Assembly: GCA_023432805.1 (NCBI GenBank)
Contig: JAEYUG010000119.1
Coordinates: forward strand, 1 to 64,000
DNA from: Bacteroidota bacterium
Lineage (GTDB): Bacteria > Bacteroidota > Ignavibacteria > SZUA-365
Reading direction: 5' to 3'
Length of the DNA: 64,000 nt
Below, piece by piece: positions 1 through 9,010 of the stretch (position 1 is its first letter; every line of letters starts with the position of its first letter). Position numbers and translations under genes: made by a program. Below the pieces are notes generated by a model. The model was not told the DNA's origin and made no database searches. It saw only the letters and a program-made list of their open reading frames with translations.

Positions 1-56
1 GGTTCAGCCCTGTTTCTGTACGTTGCATGTCAGCTCATCACCGAACGCGAGCACAT

Positions 57-1520
57 ATGAACGACGCACGGTCCTTCTGGACGCAGGCTGCCATCTGTAC
101 CCTTCTGTTCTGCCTCCTCGTTCCCCAAACGGGGAAGGCTCTGACTCCAGCCCCTGTTCTTGAGTTCTCCCAGCCCTCCCTCGCGTTCGGATTGACAGCG
201 TGTGGAAGCACTGCGTGCAGGGATCTGGAACTGCGCAATACAGGGGACGCATCGCTCACGATCACACGTGTTTCCGCTGTCGGTGCATTCTCGATGGCCA
301 CAGGAGTCCCCCTGCAGATTCCTGCCGGGCAGTCGAGAACGGTACAGATCTGTTACGCGCCGATTGCTGGTGATGCGCAGGACTCCGCACAGATCGTGTT
401 CGAGACGGCTGAACTTCCTGCACGGCAGTATCCCGTACGCGGACTGTCAGGTCGTCCGCTCCTCACAAGCGACAGTGCCGTGTTCACGATGCCCTTTCTG
501 CGCATTGGATACAGTCGCAACTTCACACCTATTGTCCGCAATACCGGTTCGGTTGCACTCCAGCAGATGAGAGTTGCCTCGACCCCACGGGAGATCACGG
601 TCGTCTCGCTTCCGACACAGGTGCAACCGGGTTTGCCGTACCAGGTGCGTATCTCTGTCATGACCGCAACGCTGGGTCCCGGTCAGGCGCGGTTCCACAT
701 CCGATATGCACCCTGTGGTGGGGCGGAGGATTCCACTGCGGTCACCGTGCGATGGACAGCGACGGATGCCATGGTCCTCAAACTGTCCGGACCTGACAGC
801 GCACGCCCGGGTGCGCCAGTGATTTTCACGATCCATGACGACGAGATCCATGCACCGCCCCCAACCACCTTCCGCATCGATCTCTCCTACGACAGAGCCC
901 TGCTCATGAGTGAAGCGGGGTCTCGCGGTCTTGCTGACGATGTTCTGCGGGCAGGAACGCATGCGGAGGGATTCACGCGAGTGACGGCACAGGAATTCTA
1001 TTCAGGTGATACGGCAACCCTGCGCATCGAAATGTCGGGCGGTACAAATGCCATCGGTTCGGCATGGGGACCCATCGCCCGGGTGCGCTTGACGCCTCTG
1101 GTCGGCCACTCCCGCACGGCACATGCATGGATCAGCCATTTCGATTACGGAACGCCTTACGTGAGTGCCGACCTCGGTCTGCGACAGACGATCTCACTGG
1201 ACAGCATCTGCAACTTCGATCTTCGACTCCTCAACACGCGCACGCGCGCTGCGAGCATCCAATCCGTTGCACCGTCGCCACTGGAGCCCCACTCCCTCGT
1301 GCGCATCCAGGTGTCCCCGGCAGGTGTCGTCACCGCCGTGTTGCGCGACCTCCTCGGGAGAGAGGTTGCGCGCGTTGTGCACCGTTACCTCGAAGAAGGG
1401 AGCCACGTCCTGCCCGTTCCAGCTGCTCTGACACCGCATGCACTCTACATGCTCGAACTCCATCATCCCGGAGGAGGCGAGTCGCGTCTCGTCGTAACAG
1501 GCGCCGGATGGTCTCGATGA
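57..1520 (+). CDS. Secreted protein with abnormal-spindle-like/anchor-D N-terminus and type IX-like C-terminal sorting domain
   Basis: The 487-residue product begins with a signal peptide (hydrophobic run around residues 10-28 ending near GKA). The next 110 residues (pattern PSLAFG..ACG...CRDLELRNTGDASLTI) look like the Ig-like choice-of-anchor/ASPM-type domain common in secreted FCB proteins. A middle beta-rich part has no name I can give. The last 80 residues (VLRDLLGREVARV ... LYMLELHHPGGGESRLVV) resemble a type IX secretion sorting domain, although the usual NP motif is replaced by SPLEPHS. An upstream ATG at 27 is in frame, but ATG 57 places the signal peptide better. The stop overlaps the next start by four bases, so genes 57-4140 are probably co-transcribed. 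Substrate and role are unknown. Confidence 0.6.
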   Translation: MNDARSFWTQAAICTLLFCLLVPQTGKALTPAPVLEFSQPSLAFGLTACGSTACRDLELRNTGDASLTITRVSAVGAFSMATGVPLQIPAGQSRTVQICYAPIAGDAQDSAQIVFETAELPARQYPVRGLSGRPLLTSDSAVFTMPFLRIGYSRNFTPIVRNTGSVALQQMRVASTPREITVVSLPTQVQPGLPYQVRISVMTATLGPGQARFHIRYAPCGGAEDSTAVTVRWTATDAMVLKLSGPDSARPGAPVIFTIHDDEIHAPPPTTFRIDLSYDRALLMSEAGSRGLADDVLRAGTHAEGFTRVTAQEFYSGDTATLRIEMSGGTNAIGSAWGPIARVRLTPLVGHSRTAHAWISHFDYGTPYVSADLGLRQTISLDSICNFDLRLLNTRTRAASIQSVAPSPLEPHSLVRIQVSPAGVVTAVLRDLLGREVARVVHRYLEEGSHVLPVPAALTPHALYMLELHHPGGGESRLVVTGAGWSR

Positions 1521-2281
1521 AGACCTTCGTTCTGGGCGCCACGCTCATCGCAGTCCTGTGCGCTGTTTCCCCACTCCAGGCATCCTCTCCCGAAGATGTC
1601 ATCCTCTATCCCGGGAAACCGGGACTCATGCTCATCCCGTATCTCGGTGCGAGCGTGAACCTGCACAACGGGACGCTGATGTCCTCCGAGCTGGGGAGCC
1701 GCTGTTGCGGTTTTGATGGTGGAACGGGCATTGGGTTCCTGGCCGGAGCGCGCACCTTCATCCCATGGCTCGAAGACTGGCAGCTATCTCCCCGCATCGC
1801 TGTGCTGCAGCGTGGGGGCACCTTCACTGCCGAGGCCATACGGCTTCCGATACGCGGCGCAGGTAATGCACTCGAGCATGCGGTACTCGAGCAGACGATG
1901 ACCCTGTCGCTTTCCACATTGTCCCTTGACGGGCTTGTTACCTACCTGCTGCCGGATTCCCGGGCGTATCTCCTTGCCGGTCCTGCTCTTCATCTCGTCA
2001 TGGGTTCCGACGTCTCGAGTCAGGAGCGCATCATCGATCCTGCGGGAGTGACCTTCCTTGACGGCACGCGGTCGCGCAGCGTCATCGCCCCCACGATCGA
2101 ACAGAGTGCAGGTGCATCCCTGCATGTCAGGCTCGGTGCAGGAACATGGCTCCGGGTTCCGGCGGGATTCGAAATCAATCCGGAGGTGCTCGTTGATCTG
2201 CCCGTCACCCGCGCCACATCCGACGGAACATGGAAGGTCTACGGAATTCAACTGAACATCGGAGTGGGGTTCGAACTGTGA
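1517..2281 (+). CDS. Outer-membrane beta-barrel (porin-like) protein
   Basis: This 254-residue protein has a clear signal peptide (MKTFVLGATLIAVLCAVSPLQAS). Amphipathic beta strands follow and it ends in GVGFEL, with aromatic/hydrophobic alternation typical of an outer-membrane barrel. ATG 1517 overlaps the upstream TGA (ATGA), which fixes the start; the open frame extends further back only as a shadow of the upstream gene. A CC pair (SRCCGFDGG) lies near the N-terminus. A similar plan, with Cys-rich loop, GP.L strand and ER-I-P loop, appears in the protein at 18753-19553, so the two may be paralogues. Function beyond an outer-membrane location cannot be read. Confidence 0.55.
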   Translation: MKTFVLGATLIAVLCAVSPLQASSPEDVILYPGKPGLMLIPYLGASVNLHNGTLMSSELGSRCCGFDGGTGIGFLAGARTFIPWLEDWQLSPRIAVLQRGGTFTAEAIRLPIRGAGNALEHAVLEQTMTLSLSTLSLDGLVTYLLPDSRAYLLAGPALHLVMGSDVSSQERIIDPAGVTFLDGTRSRSVIAPTIEQSAGASLHVRLGAGTWLRVPAGFEINPEVLVDLPVTRATSDGTWKVYGIQLNIGVGFEL

Positions 2282-4140
2282 GGAACAGGTTTCAGGGATG
2301 GCGCGTGCCGCACGGGTGGTTCTGTGCACTTGTCTGCATCTCGACGGCACTTTCAGGGGGAAGCCTCGCGAGCGCTCAGAACTTCAATGGATTTCCCATC
2401 CTCCTTCGATCGATGGGAGACGCGGTCAACACACAGGCCGATGAGTACGCACCCGTGCTACTCGACAAGGGAGCCGCTCTGTTCTTCACGTCGTCACGTC
2501 CCACGGGACGCGGAGAGACGGATGCATGGCTGACCCGCTGGACAGGGCAATCCTGGTTCGAGGCCGTCAATGTTGGCGAAGGCTTCAATTCCGAAGGACA
2601 CGAGGGGGCGATGGCCTTCTCGCCGGATGGACAGACCGTGATTTTCGCAAGCAACGCACTTGGTGACAATCAAGGGCAGACGGATCTCTATCTTGCTCGC
2701 ATGGTCAATGGACGACCGGTGAATCCGGTCAACCTCGGCAGTGCCGTCAACTCTCCGGCGTGGGAGTCTCATCCAGCGCTTTCGCCCGATGGCCGCCTGC
2801 TCGTGTTTGCGTCAAACCGTCGCGGCGGATACGGGCGCTCGGATTTGTGGATGTCGCGAAAGGACATGAATGGTGAGTGGGGAAGGGCGTTTCCTCTCAG
2901 TGGTCTGGTCAATACACAACACGACGACCTATCCCCATCATTTGCCAAAGACGGATCAACCCTTTACTACGCCACAAACGGTCTTGACGGCTACGGCGGT
3001 TTCGATCTCTGGATGACTCGAATCGAAGATGGAGACTGGAAGCAACCAGTGAATCTCGGTCCCACGATCAACTCACCGCGAGACGATCTGTTTCTCGCCT
3101 GTCCGGATGGCGGAGATGCGTTCTACATGGCTTCGGCACGCGATGGAGGGCGTGGTGGCCTCGACATCTATCAGGGCAAGCCAGACATCTTCTCCGCTGG
3201 TGTGCGCTGCATGCCCGTCGTCGTGGTGGATTCGGTGCGTCTCATGCCCGCAACAGCGCTGCTTCGCGTGCGCGACATGGCCACGAATACAGTGGTCGAG
3301 ACGTTGGAACTGCTCTCCGTCCTTCATGGACGGGATCTGTGCCTCCCTGCGGGACGCGACTACGCGGTCGACGTCTTCCTCAATGGTCAGCTGCGTAAGA
3401 CGATGCAGCTCCGTGGTGCCGCCTGGCCGAAGACCGACACGCTGCGCGTTCCTGTGCGTATTCCACCCGCTGCTGCAGAGAAAAACCTGTATGACGTACC
3501 GCTGTTTCTCGAGGGTTCGTACAGGCCCAACACAACGCAGGGACTCGAGGTACTCTTGACGGATCTGGAGGGTCCCCTTCGTTCGTATGCCGCCATTCGC
3601 AGGCCAGACCGTCGCGGTAGAATGATCGATCAATATCGTGCGTGGGCGCTGGCAGTCGAGACATTGTGCCGTCGGCTTTACGTCGTTACAGCTGACAGGG
3701 TGTTCCCCGATGCCGTCGCGTCCGGTGGCGGACGTGATCGTCTCGAAATCACCGTCAGCGGATACCCTGATCCCAGGCCTTTCGCAGGTGTGTACGCCGA
3801 CACGATGACCGCGCGTTTTCTCGATGGTCGTGGCATGCTTCGCACGGTGTCGCGGGATGATACGCTCGACGTCGAAGCGCTGGCGGGCTTGCGCGCAGCA
3901 CATGCCGCGGAATTGTTCGATCGGCTGTTTGATGCGGGATCACTACGCGGAAAGGCGCAATACAGGCAGCTCCGCGTCGCCTCTCGCATCGTCTGGCGCC
4001 TCCGTGCGGAAGCCGAGCCCGACGTGACTTCCGATGTATCTGCGCGCCGTCGGGTGCGGGTGGTCATGCGCATGCTGCAGGCAGATGGGAACGCCGGTGG
4101 TGAGGTCCTGTTTGATTCCCATTCTGAACTGGAGAAATGA
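2278..4140 (+). CDS. PD40 (WD40-like) beta-propeller exported protein
   Basis: The product is 620 residues if it starts at GTG 2278, which overlaps the preceding TGA as GTGA; the only upstream ATG lies inside the previous gene. A signal peptide (to about ASAQNF) is followed by at least four PD40-type repeats between residues 40 and 300. Diagnostic pieces are SPDGQTVIFASN, SPDGRLLVFASNRRGG and KDGSTLYYATN, each followed by a GxxDLW element. Such propellers occur in TolB and in OmpA-associated FCB envelope proteins and usually bind proteins or glycans. The C-terminal 300 residues show no recognisable OmpA motif. Together with the two genes before it this looks like an envelope/surface operon. 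Confidence 0.65.
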   Translation: MRNRFQGWRVPHGWFCALVCISTALSGGSLASAQNFNGFPILLRSMGDAVNTQADEYAPVLLDKGAALFFTSSRPTGRGETDAWLTRWTGQSWFEAVNVGEGFNSEGHEGAMAFSPDGQTVIFASNALGDNQGQTDLYLARMVNGRPVNPVNLGSAVNSPAWESHPALSPDGRLLVFASNRRGGYGRSDLWMSRKDMNGEWGRAFPLSGLVNTQHDDLSPSFAKDGSTLYYATNGLDGYGGFDLWMTRIEDGDWKQPVNLGPTINSPRDDLFLACPDGGDAFYMASARDGGRGGLDIYQGKPDIFSAGVRCMPVVVVDSVRLMPATALLRVRDMATNTVVETLELLSVLHGRDLCLPAGRDYAVDVFLNGQLRKTMQLRGAAWPKTDTLRVPVRIPPAAAEKNLYDVPLFLEGSYRPNTTQGLEVLLTDLEGPLRSYAAIRRPDRRGRMIDQYRAWALAVETLCRRLYVVTADRVFPDAVASGGGRDRLEITVSGYPDPRPFAGVYADTMTARFLDGRGMLRTVSRDDTLDVEALAGLRAAHAAELFDRLFDAGSLRGKAQYRQLRVASRIVWRLRAEAEPDVTSDVSARRRVRVVMRMLQADGNAGGEVLFDSHSELEK

Positions 4141-4167
4141 TGAGCGCATCTGCAACCGGAGCACGGC

Positions 4168-4944
4168 ATGCCTGACCTGCCGCGTCACCTCTCCCTTGAA
4201 GGACGCCGTGTGCTCGTCACTGGCGGCACATCGGGCATCGGACTGGCAATCGTCGAAGCGTGTCTTGCGCTCGGTGCTCAGGTGTGCATAGTGGCTCGCG
4301 GAGCACAGCGTCTGAACGACTGTATCTCGCGCCTTGACGGGAGCACGGGGTCGACGTGTGGCATCCCGGGAGACGTCACATCTGCCGAGGATCGCGCCCG
4401 TATCGACGCGTATGTGCGCCAAACCTGGGGAGCACTCGATGTGCTCGTCAACAACGCAGGAATGAACATTCGCAAATCGTCGACAGCGTATTCCAGTAAT
4501 GAAGTAGTTGAGGTGTTCCGGCATAACGTCCTGCAGGTCTTTGAGTTGACCCGGTTGATGCATCCGTTATTGCAGGCAGGCCAGGAACCGAATGTGGTCT
4601 CGATCGGATCTGTTGCCGCCTCGACGGCACTTCCGACCGGGGCGCCGTATGCGATGAGCAAGGCCGGATTGACCCAGATGACACGCTATCTTGCAGTCGA
4701 ATGGGCACCGGAGGGTATCCGGGTCAACGCGATTCTGCCCTGGTACATCCGCACCCCGCTTGTCGAGGGGGTGCTCGCAGACACGGAGTATCTCTCCCGT
4801 GTCATCGCCAGAACCCCGCTTGGGCGCATCGGCGAGCCGGGTGAGGTCGCCTCGCTCGCTGCGTTTCTCGCTTCACCCGCAGCCTCGTACATTACCGGGC
4901 AGGTGATTGCCGTCGACGGCGGTTTCCTGTCGAAAGGACTCTGA
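4168..4944 (+). CDS. Short-chain dehydrogenase/reductase (SDR family)
   Basis: The 258-residue protein has the full classical SDR signature. It shows the cofactor loop TGGTSGIG (residues 18-25), NNAG (95-98), the catalytic Ser around 148 and YAMSK (Tyr161, Lys165). The end motif TGQVIAVDGGF is also typical. It should be a soluble NAD(P)H-dependent oxidoreductase of a hydroxyl or keto group; the sequence resembles tropinone-reductase-like and 3-oxoacyl-reductase-like members, but the substrate cannot be assigned. The start lies 27 bases after the PD40 gene and the stop abuts the next reading frame (TGATG), so it is probably part of the same transcription unit. Confidence 0.85.
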   Translation: MPDLPRHLSLEGRRVLVTGGTSGIGLAIVEACLALGAQVCIVARGAQRLNDCISRLDGSTGSTCGIPGDVTSAEDRARIDAYVRQTWGALDVLVNNAGMNIRKSSTAYSSNEVVEVFRHNVLQVFELTRLMHPLLQAGQEPNVVSIGSVAASTALPTGAPYAMSKAGLTQMTRYLAVEWAPEGIRVNAILPWYIRTPLVEGVLADTEYLSRVIARTPLGRIGEPGEVASLAAFLASPAASYITGQVIAVDGGFLSKGL

Positions 4945-4973
4945 TGTTCCACCATGAGAACGGAGGATTGATC

Positions 4974-6839
4974 ATGCGTCTGTCATATTCGTGTATCGCT
5001 CTGTGCACGTTGTGGTGCGCGTTCACCGTCAACGGATTTGCACAGAAGACGGCAACTGCGATCATCGATCCATCGCGTCCCGGGCACCTCATCAATCCAC
5101 GCGTGTACGGCTCGAACGGTCAGGACGATCAGCCTCAGGCCCGTGTCGGTTCGCGTCGTCTCGGAGGCAACCGCCTGACGACGTACAACTGGGAGAACAA
5201 CGCATCGAATGCGGGGAAGGACTGGTACCATCAGAGCGACAACTATCTGACCTGGATCAATGGCATCGCTCCCGCCGAAGAGGACATCCCGGCCATCTTC
5301 GTGACCACATTCCTCGATTCGTCAGCCAGTCAGGGAGTGCCCACCGTCCTGACGCTTCCGATGGCAGGCTACGTCGCCCGTGACAAGATCGGCGAAGTGC
5401 CGGAGACCCAGATCGCACCCTCGTCGCGTTGGGCCCGCGTGTCCATGCTCACGCTGGGCGATTTTCCAACATATCCCGACACGACCGACGACGTCGTGTA
5501 TGTGGATGCCTTCCTGCACGCAGTACAGCGACATGCCGATACCTGTGGACGACCGATGCCCCCCATTGGCTTCGCTCTTGACAACGAACCCGAGCTCTGG
5601 TATTCAACGCATCCACGTGTGCACCCGATCAAAGTAACGTGCGATGAGCTCTTCAGGAAGAGCGTCCAGTTCGCCGGACTCGTCAAACGCATGCTCCCGA
5701 CCGCAGAGGTCTACGGTCCTTCGCACTATGGATTCAACGCGATGCTAAGCCTGCAGGATGCTGTAGACTGGATCAGCTACAGGGATACCTATCCCCGTTT
5801 TGTCGATGCATATCTCGATCGCATGCGGCAGGCCTCCGACAGCGCGGGGAAGCGTCTGCTCGACGTGCTCGATGTGCACTGGTATCCGGATGTGAAGGGT
5901 GTGTTTGCCGGCGACGTCACCGATGACGTCGTGCGGCACCGCGTGCAGCTTCCACGCACATTGTGGGATTCCAGCTATGTCGAGGACAGCTGGATCGGGC
6001 AGTGGTTCAGTCCCGTCGCCCTGCTCCCGTCCCTGAAATCTTCGATCGATCGCTACAACCCCGGTACGAAGCTCGGGTTTGGAGAATATGCGTACGGTGC
6101 TCCCGATCATGTCTCTGGCGGCATTGCCGTGGCGGATGTACTCGGCATTTTCGGGGCGTACGACGTCTATTCGGCGCATCACTGGGGCAGTGTCTCCGGA
6201 TACATCGCATCGGCGTTCCGGCTGTGGCGCAACTATGACGGCAGGGGATCCGAAGCAGCTGATCGTACCATACCGGCAGTGACCCCGGAGCCCGAGGACC
6301 TGGCGGTACATGCGACGCGAAACGATGCAGACAAGACCCTGCATGTGATCCTGATCAACAGGAATCTGGATTCATCGCTGACCGTGGATCTCCGGATCGA
6401 GGGTCAGCAGTTGCATACCATGCAGTCCTGGTACTACTTCGATCAGGGCGGGACGGCACTCCGATCCACTCCACCGATCGAGCCCGACACGGATCCCCAC
6501 CGCTTTCACATGACCCTTCCGCCTCTGAGTGCGCATCATGTGGTGTTTCCGGCAGCCATCGTCGGTGTAGACCATGCTCCCGTTGCCGGGCGTCCCGAGC
6601 TCGCGATTCACCCGAATCCTGCACATGCGCAGGCATCCTGCACCTTCATGCTGGTGTCCGGTAGCATGGGCGAACTGCTCGTACAGGATCTGCTCGGTCG
6701 TACGGTGACACGCATCGAGGGATTGCGGGGTGGAGGGGTGCAGCAACTCACAACTCGCGATCTGCCTGCAGGCAGCTACATGGTCACACTTGTGAGCGGT
6801 ACGGCACGGGTAGGCCGCGTCTTACATGTCATCAAGTAA
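4974..6839 (+). CDS. Glycoside hydrolase family 44 endoglucanase/xyloglucanase-like with type IX sorting domain
   Basis: ATG 4974 is preceded by GGAGG about eight bases upstream, a better start than ATG 4944. A signal peptide (to about GFAQK) leads into a GH44-type catalytic domain: RRLGGNRLTTYNWENN near residue 61, DNEPELW at 203-209 and GEYAYG near 370. By analogy with the family, Glu205 is the acid/base and Glu371 the nucleophile. Family members cleave beta-1,4-glucans such as cellulose or xyloglucan by a retaining mechanism. The C-terminus (about 535-621; HPNPAHA, VQDLLGRTV, LPAGSYMVTL) is a standard type A sorting domain, predicting type IX export to the cell surface. No other polysaccharide-degradation genes are nearby. 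Confidence 0.85.
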   Translation: MRLSYSCIALCTLWCAFTVNGFAQKTATAIIDPSRPGHLINPRVYGSNGQDDQPQARVGSRRLGGNRLTTYNWENNASNAGKDWYHQSDNYLTWINGIAPAEEDIPAIFVTTFLDSSASQGVPTVLTLPMAGYVARDKIGEVPETQIAPSSRWARVSMLTLGDFPTYPDTTDDVVYVDAFLHAVQRHADTCGRPMPPIGFALDNEPELWYSTHPRVHPIKVTCDELFRKSVQFAGLVKRMLPTAEVYGPSHYGFNAMLSLQDAVDWISYRDTYPRFVDAYLDRMRQASDSAGKRLLDVLDVHWYPDVKGVFAGDVTDDVVRHRVQLPRTLWDSSYVEDSWIGQWFSPVALLPSLKSSIDRYNPGTKLGFGEYAYGAPDHVSGGIAVADVLGIFGAYDVYSAHHWGSVSGYIASAFRLWRNYDGRGSEAADRTIPAVTPEPEDLAVHATRNDADKTLHVILINRNLDSSLTVDLRIEGQQLHTMQSWYYFDQGGTALRSTPPIEPDTDPHRFHMTLPPLSAHHVVFPAAIVGVDHAPVAGRPELAIHPNPAHAQASCTFMLVSGSMGELLVQDLLGRTVTRIEGLRGGGVQQLTTRDLPAGSYMVTLVSGTARVGRVLHVIK

Positions 6840-6878
6840 GTCGCATAACGACAAGACGTTGTGCCGGTTCGTCGAACG

Positions 6879-7304
6879 TCAACGTTGAAGGTCTTTGGGA
6901 AGAAAGGGAGAGGGGAGGAGTTCGCTCAGCGTGCGCTGCACTGATGTGCCGTCGGGCGCAAAGAGCACGACATCCATGTCCGGATTGAAATCGGCGAGCA
7001 CCTGCCGGCATGCGCCGCAGGGAGGTGTGTGATTCTCGCCGGCAACGACGGCGATAGCAGTGAAGGCGAGATGTCCGGCCGCGACGGCACTGAACACAGC
7101 AACTCGTTCCGCACAGCATGTCAATCCGTAGGAACTGATCTCCACGTTGCAGCCGGTGAAGATCGTGCCATCTTCCGCGAGGAGTGCTGCGCCCACATGA
7201 AATCCCGAGTAGGGAGCATGAGCACGAGAGCGTGCGGCGACAGCTGCGTCACGCAGTCGTACACGGTCGGCGTCTGAAAGAGAGGGACGAATCGCAGCGG
7301 GCAT
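6879..7304 (-). CDS. cdd: Cytidine deaminase
   Basis: This 141-residue protein deaminates cytidine and deoxycytidine to the uridine forms in pyrimidine salvage. Visible motifs are the substrate-binding SGFHVGAAL, the CAE motif (zinc ligand Cys64, catalytic Glu66) and PCGACRQ (zinc ligands Cys96 and Cys99). This is the short tetrameric type. ATG 7304 has an AGGAG ribosome site; an in-frame ATG at 7328 falls in the tRNA terminator and is unlikely. The gene lies just downstream of tRNA-Ala on the same strand but beyond that terminator. Confidence 0.93.
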   Translation of the reverse strand: MPAAIRPSLSDADRVRLRDAAVAARSRAHAPYSGFHVGAALLAEDGTIFTGCNVEISSYGLTCCAERVAVFSAVAAGHLAFTAIAVVAGENHTPPCGACRQVLADFNPDMDVVLFAPDGTSVQRTLSELLPSPFLPKDLQR

Positions 7305-7326
7305 GGACGGGCTCCTGGACAGGAAC

Positions 7327-7354
7327 AAAAAAGGCCTGAACGAATCAGACCTTT
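7327..7354 (-). terminator. Rho-independent terminator of tRNA-Ala
   Basis: On the minus strand AAAGGTCTGA (7354-7345) and TCAGGCCTTT (7339-7330) form a 10-base-pair stem with one G-T pair and a five-base loop, followed by six Ts (7332-7327). It starts four bases after the tRNA 3' end. Confidence 0.85.
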
Positions 7355-7358
7355 GAAG

Positions 7359-7431
<73 letters not shown>

Positions 7432-7442
7432 AACAGCATCTC

Positions 7443-7474
7443 CAAACATAGCAACTCGATCGTTGAAATGCAAC
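7443..7474 (-). promoter_or_regulatory. Bacteroidota-type promoter of tRNA-Ala
   Basis: On the minus strand GTTG (7474-7471), a 20-base spacer and TATGTTTG (7450-7443) match the Bacteroidota housekeeping promoter (TTTG / TAnnTTTG). The -7 box ends 11 bases before the tRNA 5' end, consistent with a very short leader. Confidence 0.7.
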
Positions 7475-7548
7475 AGGGGCGGCAATCCACGGTGACTCCC
7501 GTCACTCCAGTATGCTGTGAGACCCCTGTATCTGCCGCGATCGCCATG

Positions 7549-8202
7549 TTACCGCTCCGGGACCTGCAGGAGCGTGAAATAGTCCGATTTTTCGAGGGTG
7601 TGGATGGCCAGAACTCCGGCCCGCACGAGGCGGACAAGCAGACGCGATGCCCGCCGCGCTGACATGTTCGTGATCTGTGCGAACTCTGCAACTGTGATGC
7701 GGTCATGTGAATCGAACCAGCTGAACAGGCGTCTTTCAGCTTCGCCGATCACGAGGCGCACAGGACCCGTCTCGCCCGAGCGGTGCCGCATGACACTGAC
7801 CATTTCACGACTGGCCTGCACGCTGTGTTCACCGACGCGGATGTACGCGACAGGTTCTTCGGCACCTGGTTCAACGAGAACATGCGGCTTCGTGTCACTT
7901 TCCGGCACCTCTATGCAGACGATGTCTCGTCCATGCGTACTGAAGATGCTCGAGATGAAGCGCAGGGGAGGGTCACTGAAAAAGGCCGCAGCCTGTTCGA
8001 TCATTTCGAGTTCCTCCTTCTCGCTCGACACGCCCACGATCGATGCGTCATCATCCACACCGAACAGCAAGGTTCCCCCTTGCGTGTTTGCGAATGCGAT
8101 CATCTCTCGGGCGATCTTTGCAGGCGAGGAGAACTTGCGTTTGAATTCAATGGTGAGTCCCTCCCCGGCCTCCAGGAGTGCGGTGAACTCAAGGAAGCGC
8201 AC
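7549..8202 (-). CDS. AlbA_2 (Schlafen-type) domain and winged-helix protein, putative DNA-binding regulator
   Basis: The 217-residue product has an N-terminal AlbA_2/divergent AAA-like domain (about 8-130), shown by EGLTIEFKRK, REMIAFANTQGGTLLFGVDDD and YIRVGEHSVQA. The C-terminal 60 residues (ITVAEFAQITNMSARRASRLLVRLVRAGVLAI) form a winged-helix DNA-binding segment. Related proteins act as transcription regulators or nucleic-acid-processing factors; which applies here is unknown. Its ATG is four bases after the mtgA stop, so it is the second gene of an mtgA operon. The C-terminus is short compared with full-length AlbA_2/HATPase_c_4 proteins. Confidence 0.75.
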   Translation of the reverse strand: MRFLEFTALLEAGEGLTIEFKRKFSSPAKIAREMIAFANTQGGTLLFGVDDDASIVGVSSEKEELEMIEQAAAFFSDPPLRFISSIFSTHGRDIVCIEVPESDTKPHVLVEPGAEEPVAYIRVGEHSVQASREMVSVMRHRSGETGPVRLVIGEAERRLFSWFDSHDRITVAEFAQITNMSARRASRLLVRLVRAGVLAIHTLEKSDYFTLLQVPER

Positions 8203-8205
8203 GAC

Positions 8206-8886
8206 TCACCCCCCGATCTTGCGATGGATGATCCCCTTGCGGATTGCCATGAAACGCGAGTTTTCAAAGGGGCTGTGTTTTCGTGGGCTCGAAATGATCG
8301 CGGCGAGCCTGATTGCCTCGTCCCTTGTCATCCGTCTGGCCGGCTTCTTGAAATAGTGCTGCGAGGCCGCTTCCACGCCGAAGATACCTTCACCCAGCTC
8401 GATGATGTTGAGGTAGATTTCCAGAATCCTCTTCTTGGAAAGATGCTTTTCCAACCGGAACGTGATCACGGCTTCCTTCGCCTTGCGCAGATATGAGCGG
8501 TCGTTGGAGAGGTAGAGGTTCTTGGCGAGCTGCATCGTAATGGTGCTTCCCCCGAACCGCACACGGCCTGATTTCGTATTGCGTTCCCACGCGTTGCGCA
8601 ACGCCCGCCAGTCGATTCCCGCATGCCTGTAGAATCCCCCGTCCTCCACCGCGATCACCGCACGCACGAAGGTCGGCGAAATCTCCTCGAGCGGGACATA
8701 TGTGCAACGGATGGGCAGGGTTCCAAGTGCCACTTCGAATCGGCGTTTCATGAGTGCGGATGTCTCCACCTCGCCGTCGCGCAATCGGACGATCGAGGCA
8801 CCGGGCAGCGTGAAATACACAGTGCCTGCATACAGTGCAAGGCCGATCACGGCGAGTTTGACGTAGGGAATGCGGCGTGTGGTCAT
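8206..8886 (-). CDS. mtgA: Monofunctional biosynthetic peptidoglycan transglycosylase
   Basis: The 226-residue inner-membrane enzyme has one N-terminal transmembrane helix (about 9-28) and a GT51 domain. Catalytic motif EDGGFYRHAGID contains Glu81, and GGSTITMQLAKNLYL (112-126) and RILEIYLN follow as expected. It polymerises lipid II into glycan strands without a transpeptidase domain. ATG 8886 gives the usual family length; the frame extends to 9027, but that extension reads through the divergent promoter region and is not membrane-like. Transcribed with the AlbA_2 gene, divergently from the radical SAM gene. Confidence 0.92.
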   Translation of the reverse strand: MTTRRIPYVKLAVIGLALYAGTVYFTLPGASIVRLRDGEVETSALMKRRFEVALGTLPIRCTYVPLEEISPTFVRAVIAVEDGGFYRHAGIDWRALRNAWERNTKSGRVRFGGSTITMQLAKNLYLSNDRSYLRKAKEAVITFRLEKHLSKKRILEIYLNIIELGEGIFGVEAASQHYFKKPARRMTRDEAIRLAAIISSPRKHSPFENSRFMAIRKGIIHRKIGG

Positions 8887-9010
8887 GGTGGAATTCAGGA
8901 TGCGCGGGAAGAATGTACGAAGAATGCGGCGGATGGGGAAGCCGCCGGCACCGCATCGGCATTGCACGGGAGAATGGGAATGGTGATCTTTCCGAACACA
9001 CGATCGATCC

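Noticed and set aside
7549..8202. AlbA_2 protein as part of a defence system
   Set aside because: No nuclease, helicase or methyltransferase partner is adjacent, and it is in an operon with mtgA.
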